Of a stretch of DNA of 64,000 nucleotides, positions 1-8,568 are shown one piece after another (position 1 is the first letter of the stretch; each line of letters starts with the position of its first letter). The notes beneath the pieces are model-generated. The model was given only the letters and a program-made list of their open reading frames with translations. It was not told where the DNA came from and searched no databases. The DNA is from CAVPFA01 sp963703655. GTDB taxonomy: Bacteria; Actinomycetota; Acidimicrobiia; Acidimicrobiales; Bog-793. The translations under genes were made by a program, and so were the position numbers. The DNA lies in contig CAVPFA010000003.1 in the NCBI GenBank assembly GCA_963703655.1, positions 1,736,001 through 1,800,000 of the forward strand, read 5' to 3'.

Positions 1-274
1 TGTCCTCGAAGGAGTCGCCGTACTTCTTCTCGACGAGCGGCTCGGCGTCACCGGGAGTCAGTTCGGGGACGATTCGCCAATCCTCGCTCCCCGGCGCGAG
101 CTGCTCGTCGGAGTGCTGGACCCAGATGACGGGGACCCGTTCGCGCCGCGCCTTGTCGACGAGGCTGCCGACGTTTGCGACGACCGCGTCACGCTCGTGA
201 GCTCCCTCGACGACGCCGTTCTGCACGTCGACGACGAGTAGTGCGGTGTTCGGCCGGTTCTCGAGCGTGGTCAT
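1..274 (-). CDS. Isochorismatase-like cysteine hydrolase (N-terminal part)
   Basis: This is the first 91 codons of a gene that runs off the left edge. The ATG is preceded by AAGGGGAG at a normal distance. The protein opens with a short strand ending LLVVDVQNGVV, in which the aspartate sits where the catalytic Asp of the isochorismatase/nicotinamidase superfamily lies. A second strand, VPVIWVQHSDE, and a later EKKYGDSF stretch match the family layout up to the K-containing segment. The catalytic cysteine would lie beyond the edge, so activity cannot be judged. Such proteins hydrolyse small amides or vinyl ethers; the substrate is unknown. It is divergent from the secreted repeat protein. Family call good, substrate unknown. 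Confidence 0.8.
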   Translation of the reverse strand, partial: MTTLENRPNTALLVVDVQNGVVEGAHERDAVVANVGSLVDKARRERVPVIWVQHSDEQLAPGSEDWRIVPELTPGDAEPLVEKKYGDSFED

Positions 275-448
275 GGTCTCCCCTTCATCAGGCTGGACTC
301 CTGTGCCCACCAAGGTAAACGTCCACCGGCAGCGGGCCGGAAGGAAGTGGCCTGATTATCCCCTACACCGCCGGAGTTCAAGTGCCGCCAGCTGGTACCG
401 GTGCAGGGCGTCAGTTGTCATCAGGTTGCATAATTGTTTCGAAAAGAT

Positions 449-454
449 TACGGT
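449..454 (+). promoter_or_regulatory. -10 element of an apparent leaderless promoter
   Basis: TACGGT lies at -12 to -7 relative to the ATG at 461. There is no Shine-Dalgarno sequence before that ATG, so transcription probably starts at the A of the start codon. A weak -35-like TTGCAT lies at 426. This is inference from spacing. The same TANNNT-six-bases-ATG arrangement recurs at 26026, 26049, 38424 and 57669. Confidence 0.5.
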
Positions 455-460
455 ACCTGT

Positions 461-1807
461 ATGAGACGCCACTCAACCAAAGCAACAGCCATAGTCCTGA
501 TAGCCGCGGCGAGCGTTTTCTTCGTGTTTGCTTCGTCGGCACAGGCTCAGTCCCTCCTGACCAACAGCCCGACAAAGTTCCAAAAGGCGCAGGAGGCACT
601 GGAACACCAGATCATCGCCCGTCAGGTCCAACTGGCCCTGCTGGGGACCGAGGTCGCCAACGCCGCCAACGTCACAACCCCTGACCGCACAGCTTTGGTC
701 ATGGTCATCACCGATGAGCAGAGCGCTCTCGCCACCGACGCCACCAAGGCGGCTGCGGCGACGACTTTCGCTGGGCTCAAGGTCGTTCGCGGGGAGGTCG
801 TCGGGGACGAAAGGGTGTACGCCGTCGTCACTGCCGAGGTGAACCTGGTGATCGCCGCAGACAACGACACGGTTACCGAAACCGGCTACACGAGCCTCAC
901 CGCCGAGATTTCACCGCTGGTCACCGAGCTCGGCTCGACGCACGCCGCCAACCTTCTCTCCGACGTCACGTCTCGGGTCACCGCCGCCACGTCGTTGACC
1001 ACCGGCGTCTCAGCTGAGGCTCTCGCCCTCAGCCCGATGGGCTATCCCGGCAACGAGAGCCAGATCAAGACCTACTACTTCCAGCTCGGCCAGGTCGCAC
1101 GCGATCTCGGGATCGCCAAGAGCGACGTCAAGCAGATCGAAGCGATTGCCTTGGGGACACACAAGATTCACCTCCTGAAGCCCGTTCCGGTCACGACCAG
1201 CACAAAGTTCCAAAAGGCGCAGGAGGCACTGGAACATCAGATCATCGCCCGTCAGGTCCAACTGGCCCTGCTGGGGACCGAGGTCGCCAACGCCGCCAAC
1301 GTCACAACCCCTGACCGCACAGCTTTGGTCATGGTCATCACCGATGAGCAGAGCGCTCTCGCCACCGACGCCACCAAGGCGGCTGCGGCGACGACTTTCG
1401 CTGGGCTCAAGGTCGTTCGCGGGGAGGTCGTCGGGGACGAAAGGGTGTACGCCGTCGTCACTGCCGAGGTGAACCTGGTGATCGCCGCAGACAACGACAC
1501 GGTTACCGAAACCGGCTACACGAGCCTCACCGCCGAGATTTCACCGCTGGTCACCGAGCTCGGCTCGACGCACGCCGCCAACCTTCTCTCCGACGTCACG
1601 TCTCGGGTCACCGCCGCCACGTCGTTGACCACCGGCGTCTCAGCTGAGGCTCTCGCCCTCAGCCCGATGGGCTATCCCGGCAACGAGAGCCAGATCAAGA
1701 CCTACTACTTCCAGCTCGGCCAGGTCGCACGCGATCTCGGGATCGCCAAGAGCGACGTCAAGCAGATCGAAGCTATTGCCTTGGGGACACACACGCTCCA
1801 CGTCTGA
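461..1807 (+). CDS. Secreted protein of two near-identical 197-residue repeats
   Basis: The protein has 448 residues. I place the start at ATG 461 rather than the in-frame TTG at 434, because a typical signal peptide (MRRHSTK, hydrophobic stretch, cleavage near SSAQA) follows directly. After a short linker come two copies of one domain beginning TKFQKAQEALEHQ and ending EAIALGTH. They are joined by a 13-residue spacer and identical at protein level. Each copy is rich in Ala, Val and Thr and looks largely helical, with no cysteine, transmembrane segment or catalytic motif that I recognise. The protein is probably exported. No family assigned. A strong hairpin terminator lies 95 bases downstream, so the gene looks monocistronic. 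Confidence 0.85.
   Translation: MRRHSTKATAIVLIAAASVFFVFASSAQAQSLLTNSPTKFQKAQEALEHQIIARQVQLALLGTEVANAANVTTPDRTALVMVITDEQSALATDATKAAAATTFAGLKVVRGEVVGDERVYAVVTAEVNLVIAADNDTVTETGYTSLTAEISPLVTELGSTHAANLLSDVTSRVTAATSLTTGVSAEALALSPMGYPGNESQIKTYYFQLGQVARDLGIAKSDVKQIEAIALGTHKIHLLKPVPVTTSTKFQKAQEALEHQIIARQVQLALLGTEVANAANVTTPDRTALVMVITDEQSALATDATKAAAATTFAGLKVVRGEVVGDERVYAVVTAEVNLVIAADNDTVTETGYTSLTAEISPLVTELGSTHAANLLSDVTSRVTAATSLTTGVSAEALALSPMGYPGNESQIKTYYFQLGQVARDLGIAKSDVKQIEAIALGTHTLHV
572..1793 (+). repeat. Two 592-bp direct repeats inside one gene (572-1163 and 1202-1793)
   Basis: The copies are offset by exactly 630 bases (210 codons), so the reading frame is kept. Reading them side by side I find only two differences: C607 to T1237 and G1144 to T1774. 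Both are synonymous (His and Ala codons). A 38-base spacer separates them. The near-identity points to a recent tandem duplication or to ongoing gene conversion. Confidence 0.95.
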
Positions 1808-1902
1808 AACCCGGTTCCATGCGACGCCGGGACGACCACCGCAGCCAGGTCGACCCGCTCGCCGGGTGGCGCGTCCCAGTCACCCATAACGAGCCGAGCG
1901 GG

Positions 1903-1940
1903 CAAGATGCCCCCCACTGATCCAAGTGGGGGGCATCTTG
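1903..1940. terminator. Perfect 16-bp stem hairpin
   Basis: The arms 1903-1918 and 1925-1940 are perfectly complementary, around a 6-base loop. The stem contains a run of six G-C pairs. There is no T-tract on either side, as is common for actinobacterial intrinsic terminators. It separates the secreted repeat gene from the methyltransferase and would stop read-through. Confidence 0.8.
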
Positions 1941-1992
1941 GTACCTCGTACCGGCTCGGTGGTCTTGCCAACCCGCAAGCCGCAGCGAGAAG

Positions 1993-2691
1993 ATGCAGCT
2001 CGAGGCACTCGTGACCGCCAGCGACCACCACCACGATCACGGTCCCGAAGGGCCGGTCGTCGCCACAGAGCTGTTCACCGAGGCGTTCTGGGATCAGCGG
2101 TACCGCTCGAGCTCTGCGGTTTGGAGCGGCCGCCCGAACCCGCAGCTGACAGCAGAGGCGGCCGGCCTTCAGCCCGGCGAGGCGCTGGATGCCGGGTGTG
2201 GGGAGGGTGCCGACGCGATCTGGCTGGCAGATCGAGGCTGGCTCGTCACCGCTGTGGACATCTCCACCATCGCGCTCGAGCGTGGAGCCGCTCACGCACG
2301 GGCGGCCAGCGGCGACGTCGCCCGGCGGATCACCTGGCAGCAGGCGGACCTTCTCACCTGGGTGCCACGCCCGAAGGCCTACGATCTCGTTTCGGCGCAG
2401 TTCATGCAGCTGCCCGCTGAGCGGCGAGCCGCTGTCTTCGACGGGCTTGCGGCCGGCGTTTCAGTCGGCGGGATGCTGCTGATCGTCGGTCACAGCCCGA
2501 CAGATCTGCACACGACCGCAGCTCGGCCGCCGCTGCCCGAGCTGTTCTTCACCGCCGGCGAGGTCGCGGCCCTCCTCGAGTCTTCGCTGTGGAGCGTCAT
2601 CGTCAGCGAGTCGCGCCCGCGCGAAGGGCGCGACCCCGGTGGGCACGCCGTCACGGTGCGCGACGAGGTGCTGTTGGCGAGACGCAACTGA
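1993..2691 (+). CDS. Class I SAM-dependent methyltransferase
   Basis: The protein has 232 residues. It starts with a short His-rich stretch (SDHHHDHG), then a WDQRY segment typical of thiopurine/tellurite-type methyltransferases. The SAM-binding loop ALDAGCGEGADAIWLA is near residue 63, followed by a VTAVDIS acidic motif II. The remaining fold is a standard Rossmann methyltransferase ending in a strand region around ESRPREGRDPGGHAVTVRDEV. The His cluster could bind metal, but this is speculation. A weak GAGAAG ribosome site precedes the ATG. The gene stands alone behind a terminator. The substrate is unknown; small-molecule detoxification is a reasonable guess for this subfamily. Confidence 0.85.
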   Translation: MQLEALVTASDHHHDHGPEGPVVATELFTEAFWDQRYRSSSAVWSGRPNPQLTAEAAGLQPGEALDAGCGEGADAIWLADRGWLVTAVDISTIALERGAAHARAASGDVARRITWQQADLLTWVPRPKAYDLVSAQFMQLPAERRAAVFDGLAAGVSVGGMLLIVGHSPTDLHTTAARPPLPELFFTAGEVAALLESSLWSVIVSESRPREGRDPGGHAVTVRDEVLLARRN

Positions 2692-2787
2692 CCCGTTTGG
2701 GACGAGCACGACCATGGGTCTGCGCAAGCCACGGAGCAGCGCACAGGCCGACCATTGGATCCCCGGTTCGGTGCGGGCAACGCTCGT

Positions 2788-2815
2788 TTGACGGGATTCC
2801 GGATCGTGCTACCAT
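2788..2815 (+). promoter_or_regulatory. Sigma70-type promoter of the catabolic operon
   Basis: TTGACG (2788-2793) and TACCAT (2810-2815) are separated by 16 bases, which predicts a start near 2822 and a leader of about 90 bases. An inverted repeat CTACC-N8-GGTAG (2809-2813 and 2822-2826) overlaps the -10 box and start point, a good place for a repressor. The GntR regulator encoded at 11415-12239 is the obvious candidate. No other feature is seen in 2692-2911. Confidence 0.5.
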
Positions 2816-2911
2816 GCCCCCGGTAGGGCAGTAGGACCGCTTGGGGAAGGCGTTCGGGGGCTGAGGCGTGGAGACGTCGACTGAATCGATCAACAGCGAG
2901 CGACTCGTCGG

Positions 2912-3937
2912 GTGAAGGCCGCTCGACTCTACGGACCGGCAGATCTGCGCGTCGAGGAGGTACCTGATCCAAACCTTGGAGTTGGTGAGGCGCTAATTCG
3001 CATTGACACGTGCGGTGTTTGCCCGAGCGATGTCCGCAGCTACGTTGCGCCCAAGATCGACGGTTCGACGGCGACGCGGCCTCCTTGGGTCCCTGGGCAC
3101 GAGGTGGCGGGCACGGTTATTGCCATAGACGGGAACTCGACCACGATCGAGGTCGGCACCCGGGTCGCCGTCGACTGGCGGCAAGTCTGCGGATGGTGCC
3201 ACTTCTGCCGTCGCGGAGCACAGAACTTCTGCCTCAATCTCGTCAAGCTCCCCATAGCGGGCTTCTCCAACTTCACCACAATGCCCCTCGCGCAGCTTCA
3301 CCGAATCCCCGAGGGTCTCTCGCAGGAGGCGGCTTCATTCTGCGAACCACTCGCGTGCATCCTCAATGCGCATCGTGGGATTGACATTCCGACCGGAAGC
3401 GATGTGGTTGTCATCGGCTCTGGACCGATTGGCCTTCTCCATACCCAGGTTGCCCTCAAGCGAGGCGCGCGAGTGATTGTCATCGACATGCGGGCCGATC
3501 GCCTTGACCTGGCGTTGCAACTGGGCGCACACGCCGCCATCGATGCGTCCAAGCACGACGTGGAGGATGCAGTGCTCAGCCTCACCGATGGTATTGGCGC
3601 CCACGCTGTTATTCTCACTGTCGGCGCGCCATCGGTAATCGAGTCAGCGCTCCGACTGGCAGCAAAAGGCGGTATCGTAAATCTCTTCGCTGGCACCCAT
3701 CCCCCTAGCACTATCACTCTCTCGCCTGATCTGCCGCACTATGACCAGGTATCGCTCACGGGTAGTCATGACTATGTTCCCGGCGACTTCAGCACCGCTC
3801 TAAGGCTCTTGACGCACCGGATCGTTGTCACTGACCCCCTCGTCAGTCGCCGATTTGCTCTAGACCAGATCGTGACGGCATTTGACACCACAATCAAGCA
3901 GGAAGGGCTTAAGTCCCTCATTCTTTGCAACGCTTGA
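2912..3937 (+). CDS. Zinc-dependent alcohol/polyol dehydrogenase (MDR family)
   Basis: The protein has 341 residues and starts at GTG. Visible landmarks of medium-chain zinc dehydrogenases are the catalytic-zinc segment TCGVCPSDV near residue 35, the HE motif in PWVPGHEVAGTV, and the structural-zinc cysteines in CGWCHFCRRGAQNFC. The Rossmann motif VVIGSGPIGLLH lies near residue 168. The closest relatives by motif are sorbitol, threonine or butanediol dehydrogenases, which oxidise a secondary alcohol with NAD(P)+. It is the first gene of the plus-strand catabolic operon, followed 52 bases later by the aldolase. A second, divergent copy of the family follows the aldolase. Exact substrate unknown; a polyol or sugar is likely from context. 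Confidence 0.88.
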   Translation: MKAARLYGPADLRVEEVPDPNLGVGEALIRIDTCGVCPSDVRSYVAPKIDGSTATRPPWVPGHEVAGTVIAIDGNSTTIEVGTRVAVDWRQVCGWCHFCRRGAQNFCLNLVKLPIAGFSNFTTMPLAQLHRIPEGLSQEAASFCEPLACILNAHRGIDIPTGSDVVVIGSGPIGLLHTQVALKRGARVIVIDMRADRLDLALQLGAHAAIDASKHDVEDAVLSLTDGIGAHAVILTVGAPSVIESALRLAAKGGIVNLFAGTHPPSTITLSPDLPHYDQVSLTGSHDYVPGDFSTALRLLTHRIVVTDPLVSRRFALDQIVTAFDTTIKQEGLKSLILCNA

Positions 3938-3989
3938 GGATGCGAAGCGAACTGGCTAGCCAACCGGTTGGCAGACAGGATGCAGAACA

Positions 3990-4799
3990 GTGACAAAAGA
4001 TTTTGCGACGACTGGCTCTCTCACAGCATCACCAGTCGGCTTCCCGCGGCGTCGTATGCATCACATATTTGCGCGCGATGGCCGCGCTGTTATCGTCGCT
4101 ATGGACGCGGGAATCAAACGAGTTCCCCCGGGTCTCAGGAATGTCCACGATGCGGTCGACCGCGTTGTGTGCGGCGGAGCCGACGCAATCCTTGCTACCT
4201 ACGGTATGGCACGTGCTGTGGCCGACAAACTGGGTGGACTAGGTTTGATCATGGCGCTTGACAGTGAGATCCCCCCTGCAGCCTACGGAGTGGAGCAGGC
4301 AGTTCGATTCGGTGCCGATGCGCTTGAGCTCAAGGTCTTCCCTGGCAGCACGCAAGATTCGAAGCTTGGACAGCTTCGTGAGTTGGCCGCCGAGGCTGAC
4401 CGGTGGGGCATGCCGATAATGGCAGAACCGATTCCGGTGTCCTTCACGGAGCACGCCGCGCACACGCTAGAGAATGTCGCGGACGGAGCACGGATATCAG
4501 CTGAAGCTGGTGCTGACTTCGTAAAGGCGCAATTCGTTGGCTCGTCTGACGAATACCGGGCGGTGGTCGAAGGCTGCTTCGTTCCCGTGCTCGCGCTCGG
4601 CGGACCGTTGAAGCCCACGCCTTTCGACGCTCTGGTCATGGCTGAACAAGCGGTTTCGGCCGGGGCTAGGGGCGTCGTCTTTGGTCGCAATGTTATTGAG
4701 CATGAGCGCCCTGATCGTATGGTCGCTGCGCTGGTTGCCATCGTCCATGGAGGCGCGAGCGCCCAGGTTGCGCACAAGGAACTCGGGGTGCCGCTGTGA
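3990..4799 (+). CDS. Class I aldolase of the DhnA/FbaB/LsrF type
   Basis: The protein has 269 residues and starts at GTG. It is a single TIM barrel. HHIFARDGRAVIVAMDAG matches the N-terminal block of LsrF-like proteins. AGADFVKAQFVG holds the lysine expected to form the Schiff base. VPVLALGG and ARGVVFGRNVIEHERP match the C-terminal phosphate-binding strands. Relatives include fructose-bisphosphate aldolase class I, LsrF thiolase and ADH-synthase-type enzymes, so it most likely cleaves a phosphorylated ketose or ketoacid. It lies between two zinc dehydrogenases and upstream of an FGGY kinase; its stop overlaps the next start (GTGA). Family firm, substrate unknown. Confidence 0.85.
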   Translation: MTKDFATTGSLTASPVGFPRRRMHHIFARDGRAVIVAMDAGIKRVPPGLRNVHDAVDRVVCGGADAILATYGMARAVADKLGGLGLIMALDSEIPPAAYGVEQAVRFGADALELKVFPGSTQDSKLGQLRELAAEADRWGMPIMAEPIPVSFTEHAAHTLENVADGARISAEAGADFVKAQFVGSSDEYRAVVEGCFVPVLALGGPLKPTPFDALVMAEQAVSAGARGVVFGRNVIEHERPDRMVAALVAIVHGGASAQVAHKELGVPL

Positions 4800-5905
4800 G
4801 CAGCACCGCCAGGTTAGAACCGCTGGAGGAAGCGAGTGGAACAACAGGTCACATGAAAGCTGCTCGCTTTTACGGCGGGGAGGATATTCGTATTGAAGAT
4901 CTTCCGACGCCATCACCTCGTGCGGGTGAGATTCTCGTTCGCGTTCGCGCTGCCGGGATCTGCGGTAGTGACCTTCTGGGATACCGGCGACGTGGCCCAT
5001 GGCAGCACTCGGCCGACGACCCCCAAGAAAGCGGCCACGAGCTTGCCGGGGAAGTCGCCGGTCTGGGCGAGGGAGTCACGTGGCCCGCAATAGGCACCCG
5101 CGTAGCAGTCGAGCCTAATCACCTGCGTTCGTGCGGTATCTGCGCCCAGTGTATTGCGGGATGGCCCCATCTGTGCAACGAGCGCGGAACCGTCCTCGGG
5201 AGGCGCACCGCAAGTCATGGGTTCTCGACCTTCGACACTTGTCTGGCGAACAAGGGGCATGTCATCCCAGATGAGATCTCATTTGACGAGGCAGCGATCA
5301 TTGATTGCTACGCCTGCGCGGTTCACGCATTGAACCGAGCGCGGCCGTCTGTTGGCTCACATGTCGTCGTCATAGGGTGCGGAACGATCGGACTTGTGAC
5401 CGGACAGGTCGCACGTGCGACGGGCTGCGAGGTGACTCTCACAGGAACACACGCGGCTGCTCTGGATCTCGCCGAGCGGAGCGGTGCCGCCGATCGGACC
5501 GTGTTGGTCGGTCGCAGTGACGCCAACGTAGCCGCGGAGATCGGCCGGGGCCGCGCTGCATCGACGGTGTTCGAGGCGTCCGGGTCGGCGAGTGCTCTCG
5601 AGCAGGCCATCGCCTCTGTGGCGCCAGGCGGAAGCGTTTGCGTGATGAGTGCATTCGACGAGAGCCCGATCTTCGATCCGCAAGCTTCGTTTGACAAAGA
5701 GGTCACTGTCACTTGGTCGAACAGCTATTCGATATCGGGCCGGCAGTCGGAGTACGTCGCAGCGATGGACATGCTCGCCGCTCGCCGCGTAGCGGCCTTG
5801 CCGCTCATCACGCACCGCTATCCGCTGGTCGAGCTTCGGGCAGCATTTGCGGTCGCGAACGACAAGCACAGATCGCACGCGATGAAGGTCATCGTTCAAC
5901 CATGA
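4796..5905 (+). CDS. Zinc-dependent alcohol/polyol dehydrogenase (second paralogue)
   Basis: The protein has up to 369 residues. The GTG at 4796 overlaps the aldolase stop. An in-frame ATG at 4853 gives MKAARFYGGEDIRIE, which aligns with the start of the first dehydrogenase and may be the true start. Landmarks are GICGSDLLGYR (catalytic zinc), ESGHELAGEV, the structural-zinc cysteines in CGICAQCIAGWPHLC, and the coenzyme motif VVIGCGTIGLVTG. The two dehydrogenases of this operon differ clearly in sequence, so they probably act on different alcohols or different steps. Resembles butanediol/sorbitol/threonine dehydrogenases. Function inferred from family and operon. Confidence 0.86.
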   Translation: MSSTARLEPLEEASGTTGHMKAARFYGGEDIRIEDLPTPSPRAGEILVRVRAAGICGSDLLGYRRRGPWQHSADDPQESGHELAGEVAGLGEGVTWPAIGTRVAVEPNHLRSCGICAQCIAGWPHLCNERGTVLGRRTASHGFSTFDTCLANKGHVIPDEISFDEAAIIDCYACAVHALNRARPSVGSHVVVIGCGTIGLVTGQVARATGCEVTLTGTHAAALDLAERSGAADRTVLVGRSDANVAAEIGRGRAASTVFEASGSASALEQAIASVAPGGSVCVMSAFDESPIFDPQASFDKEVTVTWSNSYSISGRQSEYVAAMDMLAARRVAALPLITHRYPLVELRAAFAVANDKHRSHAMKVIVQP

Positions 5906-5961
5906 CCGGCGTCGCGAATCGGCCGCCCAACTCCGGGTCTAACGGACAGAGCTGATAGAAG

Positions 5962-7428
5962 ATGGATGCGGACGGTCTCGTTTTGGCGCTTGACCAGGGC
6001 ACAAGTTCGACAAAGGGGGGCTTGTACAACCTCCGAGGGGAGGAGATCGCTTACGCGTCTCGCCGCACGGTCAGCTACCATCCGGGCCTTGTAGGCGCTG
6101 TCGGCAACCCCGAGAGCTGGTGGGATGCGCTGGTCGAGTGCACCAACGAGCTCGTGGAGGATGAAACAACCAAAAGTCGGATCGTCGGAATCGGCATTTG
6201 TGGGTTCATGCACACGCTTGTTCCGATCGGCAATGACGGTTCGATTGTCGCCTTCCCGATCCTATGGTCCGATCAGCGAGGCGCGGGCTCTGGGGCCGTG
6301 ATGCCGAGTGACAGCCACGGCAGTAGGCGTCGGCTTTCTCCGTCTCAAGCGGCTTGTAGGCAACACCTTGCCCGTCTGGCCCGGGAGAATCCGACTCTGC
6401 GGGGTGCGCTGAGAAGACTTCTCCCCGTAAAGGACTATCTGCGTTGGCGTCTGACGGGGGACGCTGCAACTGACGGCTACGAAGCCAGCGGTACGGGTCT
6501 GTTCGACCCAGACTCGAAGACTTGGGACAGCCCCGCGCTGGCCGAACTTGGCTTTGGGACTGAGATCCTGCCGAGCGTCCTGTCGCCGCTGGCGATCGGC
6601 GGGCATGTGTCCGCGTCTGCCGCTCAAGAGACCGGTCTGCGACAGGGCACGCCGGTAATCGTCGGCAGTGGCGACTGGCTGGCGACGCTCGTTGGTACTG
6701 GCGCAGCTCTTCCCGACCGCGCCTGTGTCTATCTCGGGACCTCAGGTGCCCTTGGCGCTTTCAACACGCTGAGTGACCTCGAGGAGTTGGCCAATCCGAC
6801 TTGCCTCGCGGCTGGGACGTCGGCAGGTTCATCCTTAGACTGGTTGGCACAGATAGTTGAACCGGGAAGCGAGCAAACTACTGGCAACTGGCAGACCGGT
6901 GTCAAGATGTGCCCGCCAGGTGCCAGGGGATTGATGTTCTTCCCGCACCTGATGGGCGAGCGCGGCGACGGCGTTCGTCCACGAGCACGAGGAGCCCTGC
7001 TCGGTATTACCCTTGCTCACGAGCAGGCAGATGTGGCTCGAGCAGTGCTCGAAGGAACTGCGCTGTGGCTGTGCCAGATATTCAAGGAGCATCTGGCGAC
7101 ACTCGAGACCGCGCTGCTGGTGGCCAGTGGCGGGGGAGCGAAATCACCCCTTTGGATCGAGATCGTGGCTTCCATGCTTGATCGAGAGATCGGCCTGCTC
7201 AGTACATGCAACGGTGGTCTGCTCGGCATGGCGATGCTCACCGCGGTGGGTCTGAACATCGAGACCGATATCGTTGGTGTCAGCCAGGGGTGGACGTCTG
7301 TGCAGACCACAGTGAAACCGAATGTCGAGTTAGTGAACGTCTATGGCCCGCTCGCACGTCGGTTTGCAGCGGCCGAGGCACTTCTTTCTCAGATGGAGAC
7401 ATGGGACCAGGAAAGCGAAGGGGGATAG
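5962..7428 (+). CDS. FGGY-family carbohydrate kinase
   Basis: The protein has 488 residues, normal for the family. It begins LVLALDQGTSSTKGGLYN, the phosphate-1 loop of the sugar kinase/actin fold. Later blocks are ILWSDQRG, VKDYLRWRLTGD, GSGDWLATLVGTG, VYLGTSGALG, and near the C-terminus LLVASGGGAKSPLWIEIVASML, the adenosine-binding region. Family members phosphorylate xylulose, ribulose, erythrulose, glycerol or DPD. The residues 100-140 (after ILWSDQRG) fit the family poorly compared with the rest. Two bases after its stop starts the next gene, so it shares an operon with the NMT1-type transporter. It likely phosphorylates the ketose made by the dehydrogenases before aldol cleavage. Confidence 0.88.
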   Translation: MDADGLVLALDQGTSSTKGGLYNLRGEEIAYASRRTVSYHPGLVGAVGNPESWWDALVECTNELVEDETTKSRIVGIGICGFMHTLVPIGNDGSIVAFPILWSDQRGAGSGAVMPSDSHGSRRRLSPSQAACRQHLARLARENPTLRGALRRLLPVKDYLRWRLTGDAATDGYEASGTGLFDPDSKTWDSPALAELGFGTEILPSVLSPLAIGGHVSASAAQETGLRQGTPVIVGSGDWLATLVGTGAALPDRACVYLGTSGALGAFNTLSDLEELANPTCLAAGTSAGSSLDWLAQIVEPGSEQTTGNWQTGVKMCPPGARGLMFFPHLMGERGDGVRPRARGALLGITLAHEQADVARAVLEGTALWLCQIFKEHLATLETALLVASGGGAKSPLWIEIVASMLDREIGLLSTCNGGLLGMAMLTAVGLNIETDIVGVSQGWTSVQTTVKPNVELVNVYGPLARRFAAAEALLSQMETWDQESEGG

Positions 7429-7430
7429 CA

Positions 7431-8531
7431 ATGAAAAATTGTCGAGAGGATGGACTGCTGACGCCAAGTGGCAGAATCGGCAGCAGGCTGCCGCGACGCA
7501 GAGCAAGAGGTGTCCTGGCTGTCGGCCGGCTCAGCGTTGTCGGTGCCGTGATCCTCGGCGCAACAGCCTACGGAGTGGGTCAGGGGGCGGCGCAGGGCGT
7601 AACTGCCAAAAGTAAGACCGCCGTCTCGATCGCCCTCGACTGGACTCCGAACGCTGACAACGAGGGCGTGTTCGTTGCACAAAAGCTCGGCTACTTCTCT
7701 GCGGCCGGCTTGTCGGTGACGATCGTGCCCTACGGGAAGACGGCTCCGGACACGCTGGTGGCCTCCGGAAGGACGAACTTCGCGATCGCGGCAACCGAGG
7801 GAGACGCTCTGGAAGACTTTGCGCAAGGCGATCCGGTCACGTCGGTGATGGCAATCGTTCAGCGCGATCCGACTGTGCTCGTGTATCTCGCCAGCACCAA
7901 GGGCGTCAAGTCCCCTGCCTACTTCTGCGGCAAGATCAACGGCGGTCCGGGCGATCCCAGCGAGTACGCCGAGGTTCAGACCATGCTGAACACGGCGGCC
8001 GGGCACCACTGCACCTACAAGAACGTCGTGCTCGGCAGTGACGCTGCGGTCGCGATCGCGGCACACAGGATCGACTTCTCGATCCTGTTCTACAGTGACG
8101 TGATTCAAGCGAAGGCCTCGGGAATCATTCTGGGGAGCTTCTCACCCCAGAAGTACGGGATGCCGCAGAATTACGGCCCAGTCGTGCTCGGCAACAACTC
8201 GTTCCTGAACTCGCACAAGTCAGTGTCGAAGGCCTTCGTTCAGGCGGTCGTCAAGGGCTTTACCTACGTTCAGAAGTACCCGGTGAAGGGTGCTGCCATA
8301 CTGTACGAGATGAACCCGAATGCAAGCACCAAAGCGGCCGACACCACGGAGACCGTCGCCGAAGCCAAGAGCTATCTGCTTAGCCCCACAGGCAAGGTCG
8401 GGGTGCAAAGCCTGGCAACCTGGGAGTCATACGGAGCGTGGAACATCAAGCGAAAGCTTCTTACCAATGGGAGTGGTCACCCGATCAAGAGCCTCAACTA
8501 CACGGCACACGTGACGAACGCGTACACGTAG
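7431..8531 (+). CDS. ABC transporter substrate-binding protein, NMT1/THI5-like
   Basis: The protein has 366 residues. I choose ATG 7431 because AGGGGGA lies at the right distance and because the upstream open frame belongs to the kinase. An export signal covers residues 20-60 (RRRARG, then a hydrophobic stretch); no lipobox cysteine is visible. The mature protein begins VSIALDWTPNADNEGVFVAQKLGYF, the hallmark block of THI5/NMT1 proteins. ThiY binds the thiamine precursor formylaminopyrimidine; other members bind sulfonates, riboflavin or nitrate. The tight linkage to a sugar kinase suggests a non-thiamine ligand here. No thiamine riboswitch or thi gene is visible nearby. Confidence 0.85.
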   Translation: MKNCREDGLLTPSGRIGSRLPRRRARGVLAVGRLSVVGAVILGATAYGVGQGAAQGVTAKSKTAVSIALDWTPNADNEGVFVAQKLGYFSAAGLSVTIVPYGKTAPDTLVASGRTNFAIAATEGDALEDFAQGDPVTSVMAIVQRDPTVLVYLASTKGVKSPAYFCGKINGGPGDPSEYAEVQTMLNTAAGHHCTYKNVVLGSDAAVAIAAHRIDFSILFYSDVIQAKASGIILGSFSPQKYGMPQNYGPVVLGNNSFLNSHKSVSKAFVQAVVKGFTYVQKYPVKGAAILYEMNPNASTKAADTTETVAEAKSYLLSPTGKVGVQSLATWESYGAWNIKRKLLTNGSGHPIKSLNYTAHVTNAYT

Positions 8532-8568
8532 GGAAAGGCGATCGGGAGCTTGCGGCATGTGAGGGTCG

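Noticed and set aside
3990..7428. LsrF-type aldolase plus FGGY kinase as an AI-2 (LsrK/LsrF) system
   Set aside because: The aldolase does resemble LsrF, but no LsrB, LsrG or LsrR homologue is present. The two zinc dehydrogenases point to polyol or sugar breakdown instead.
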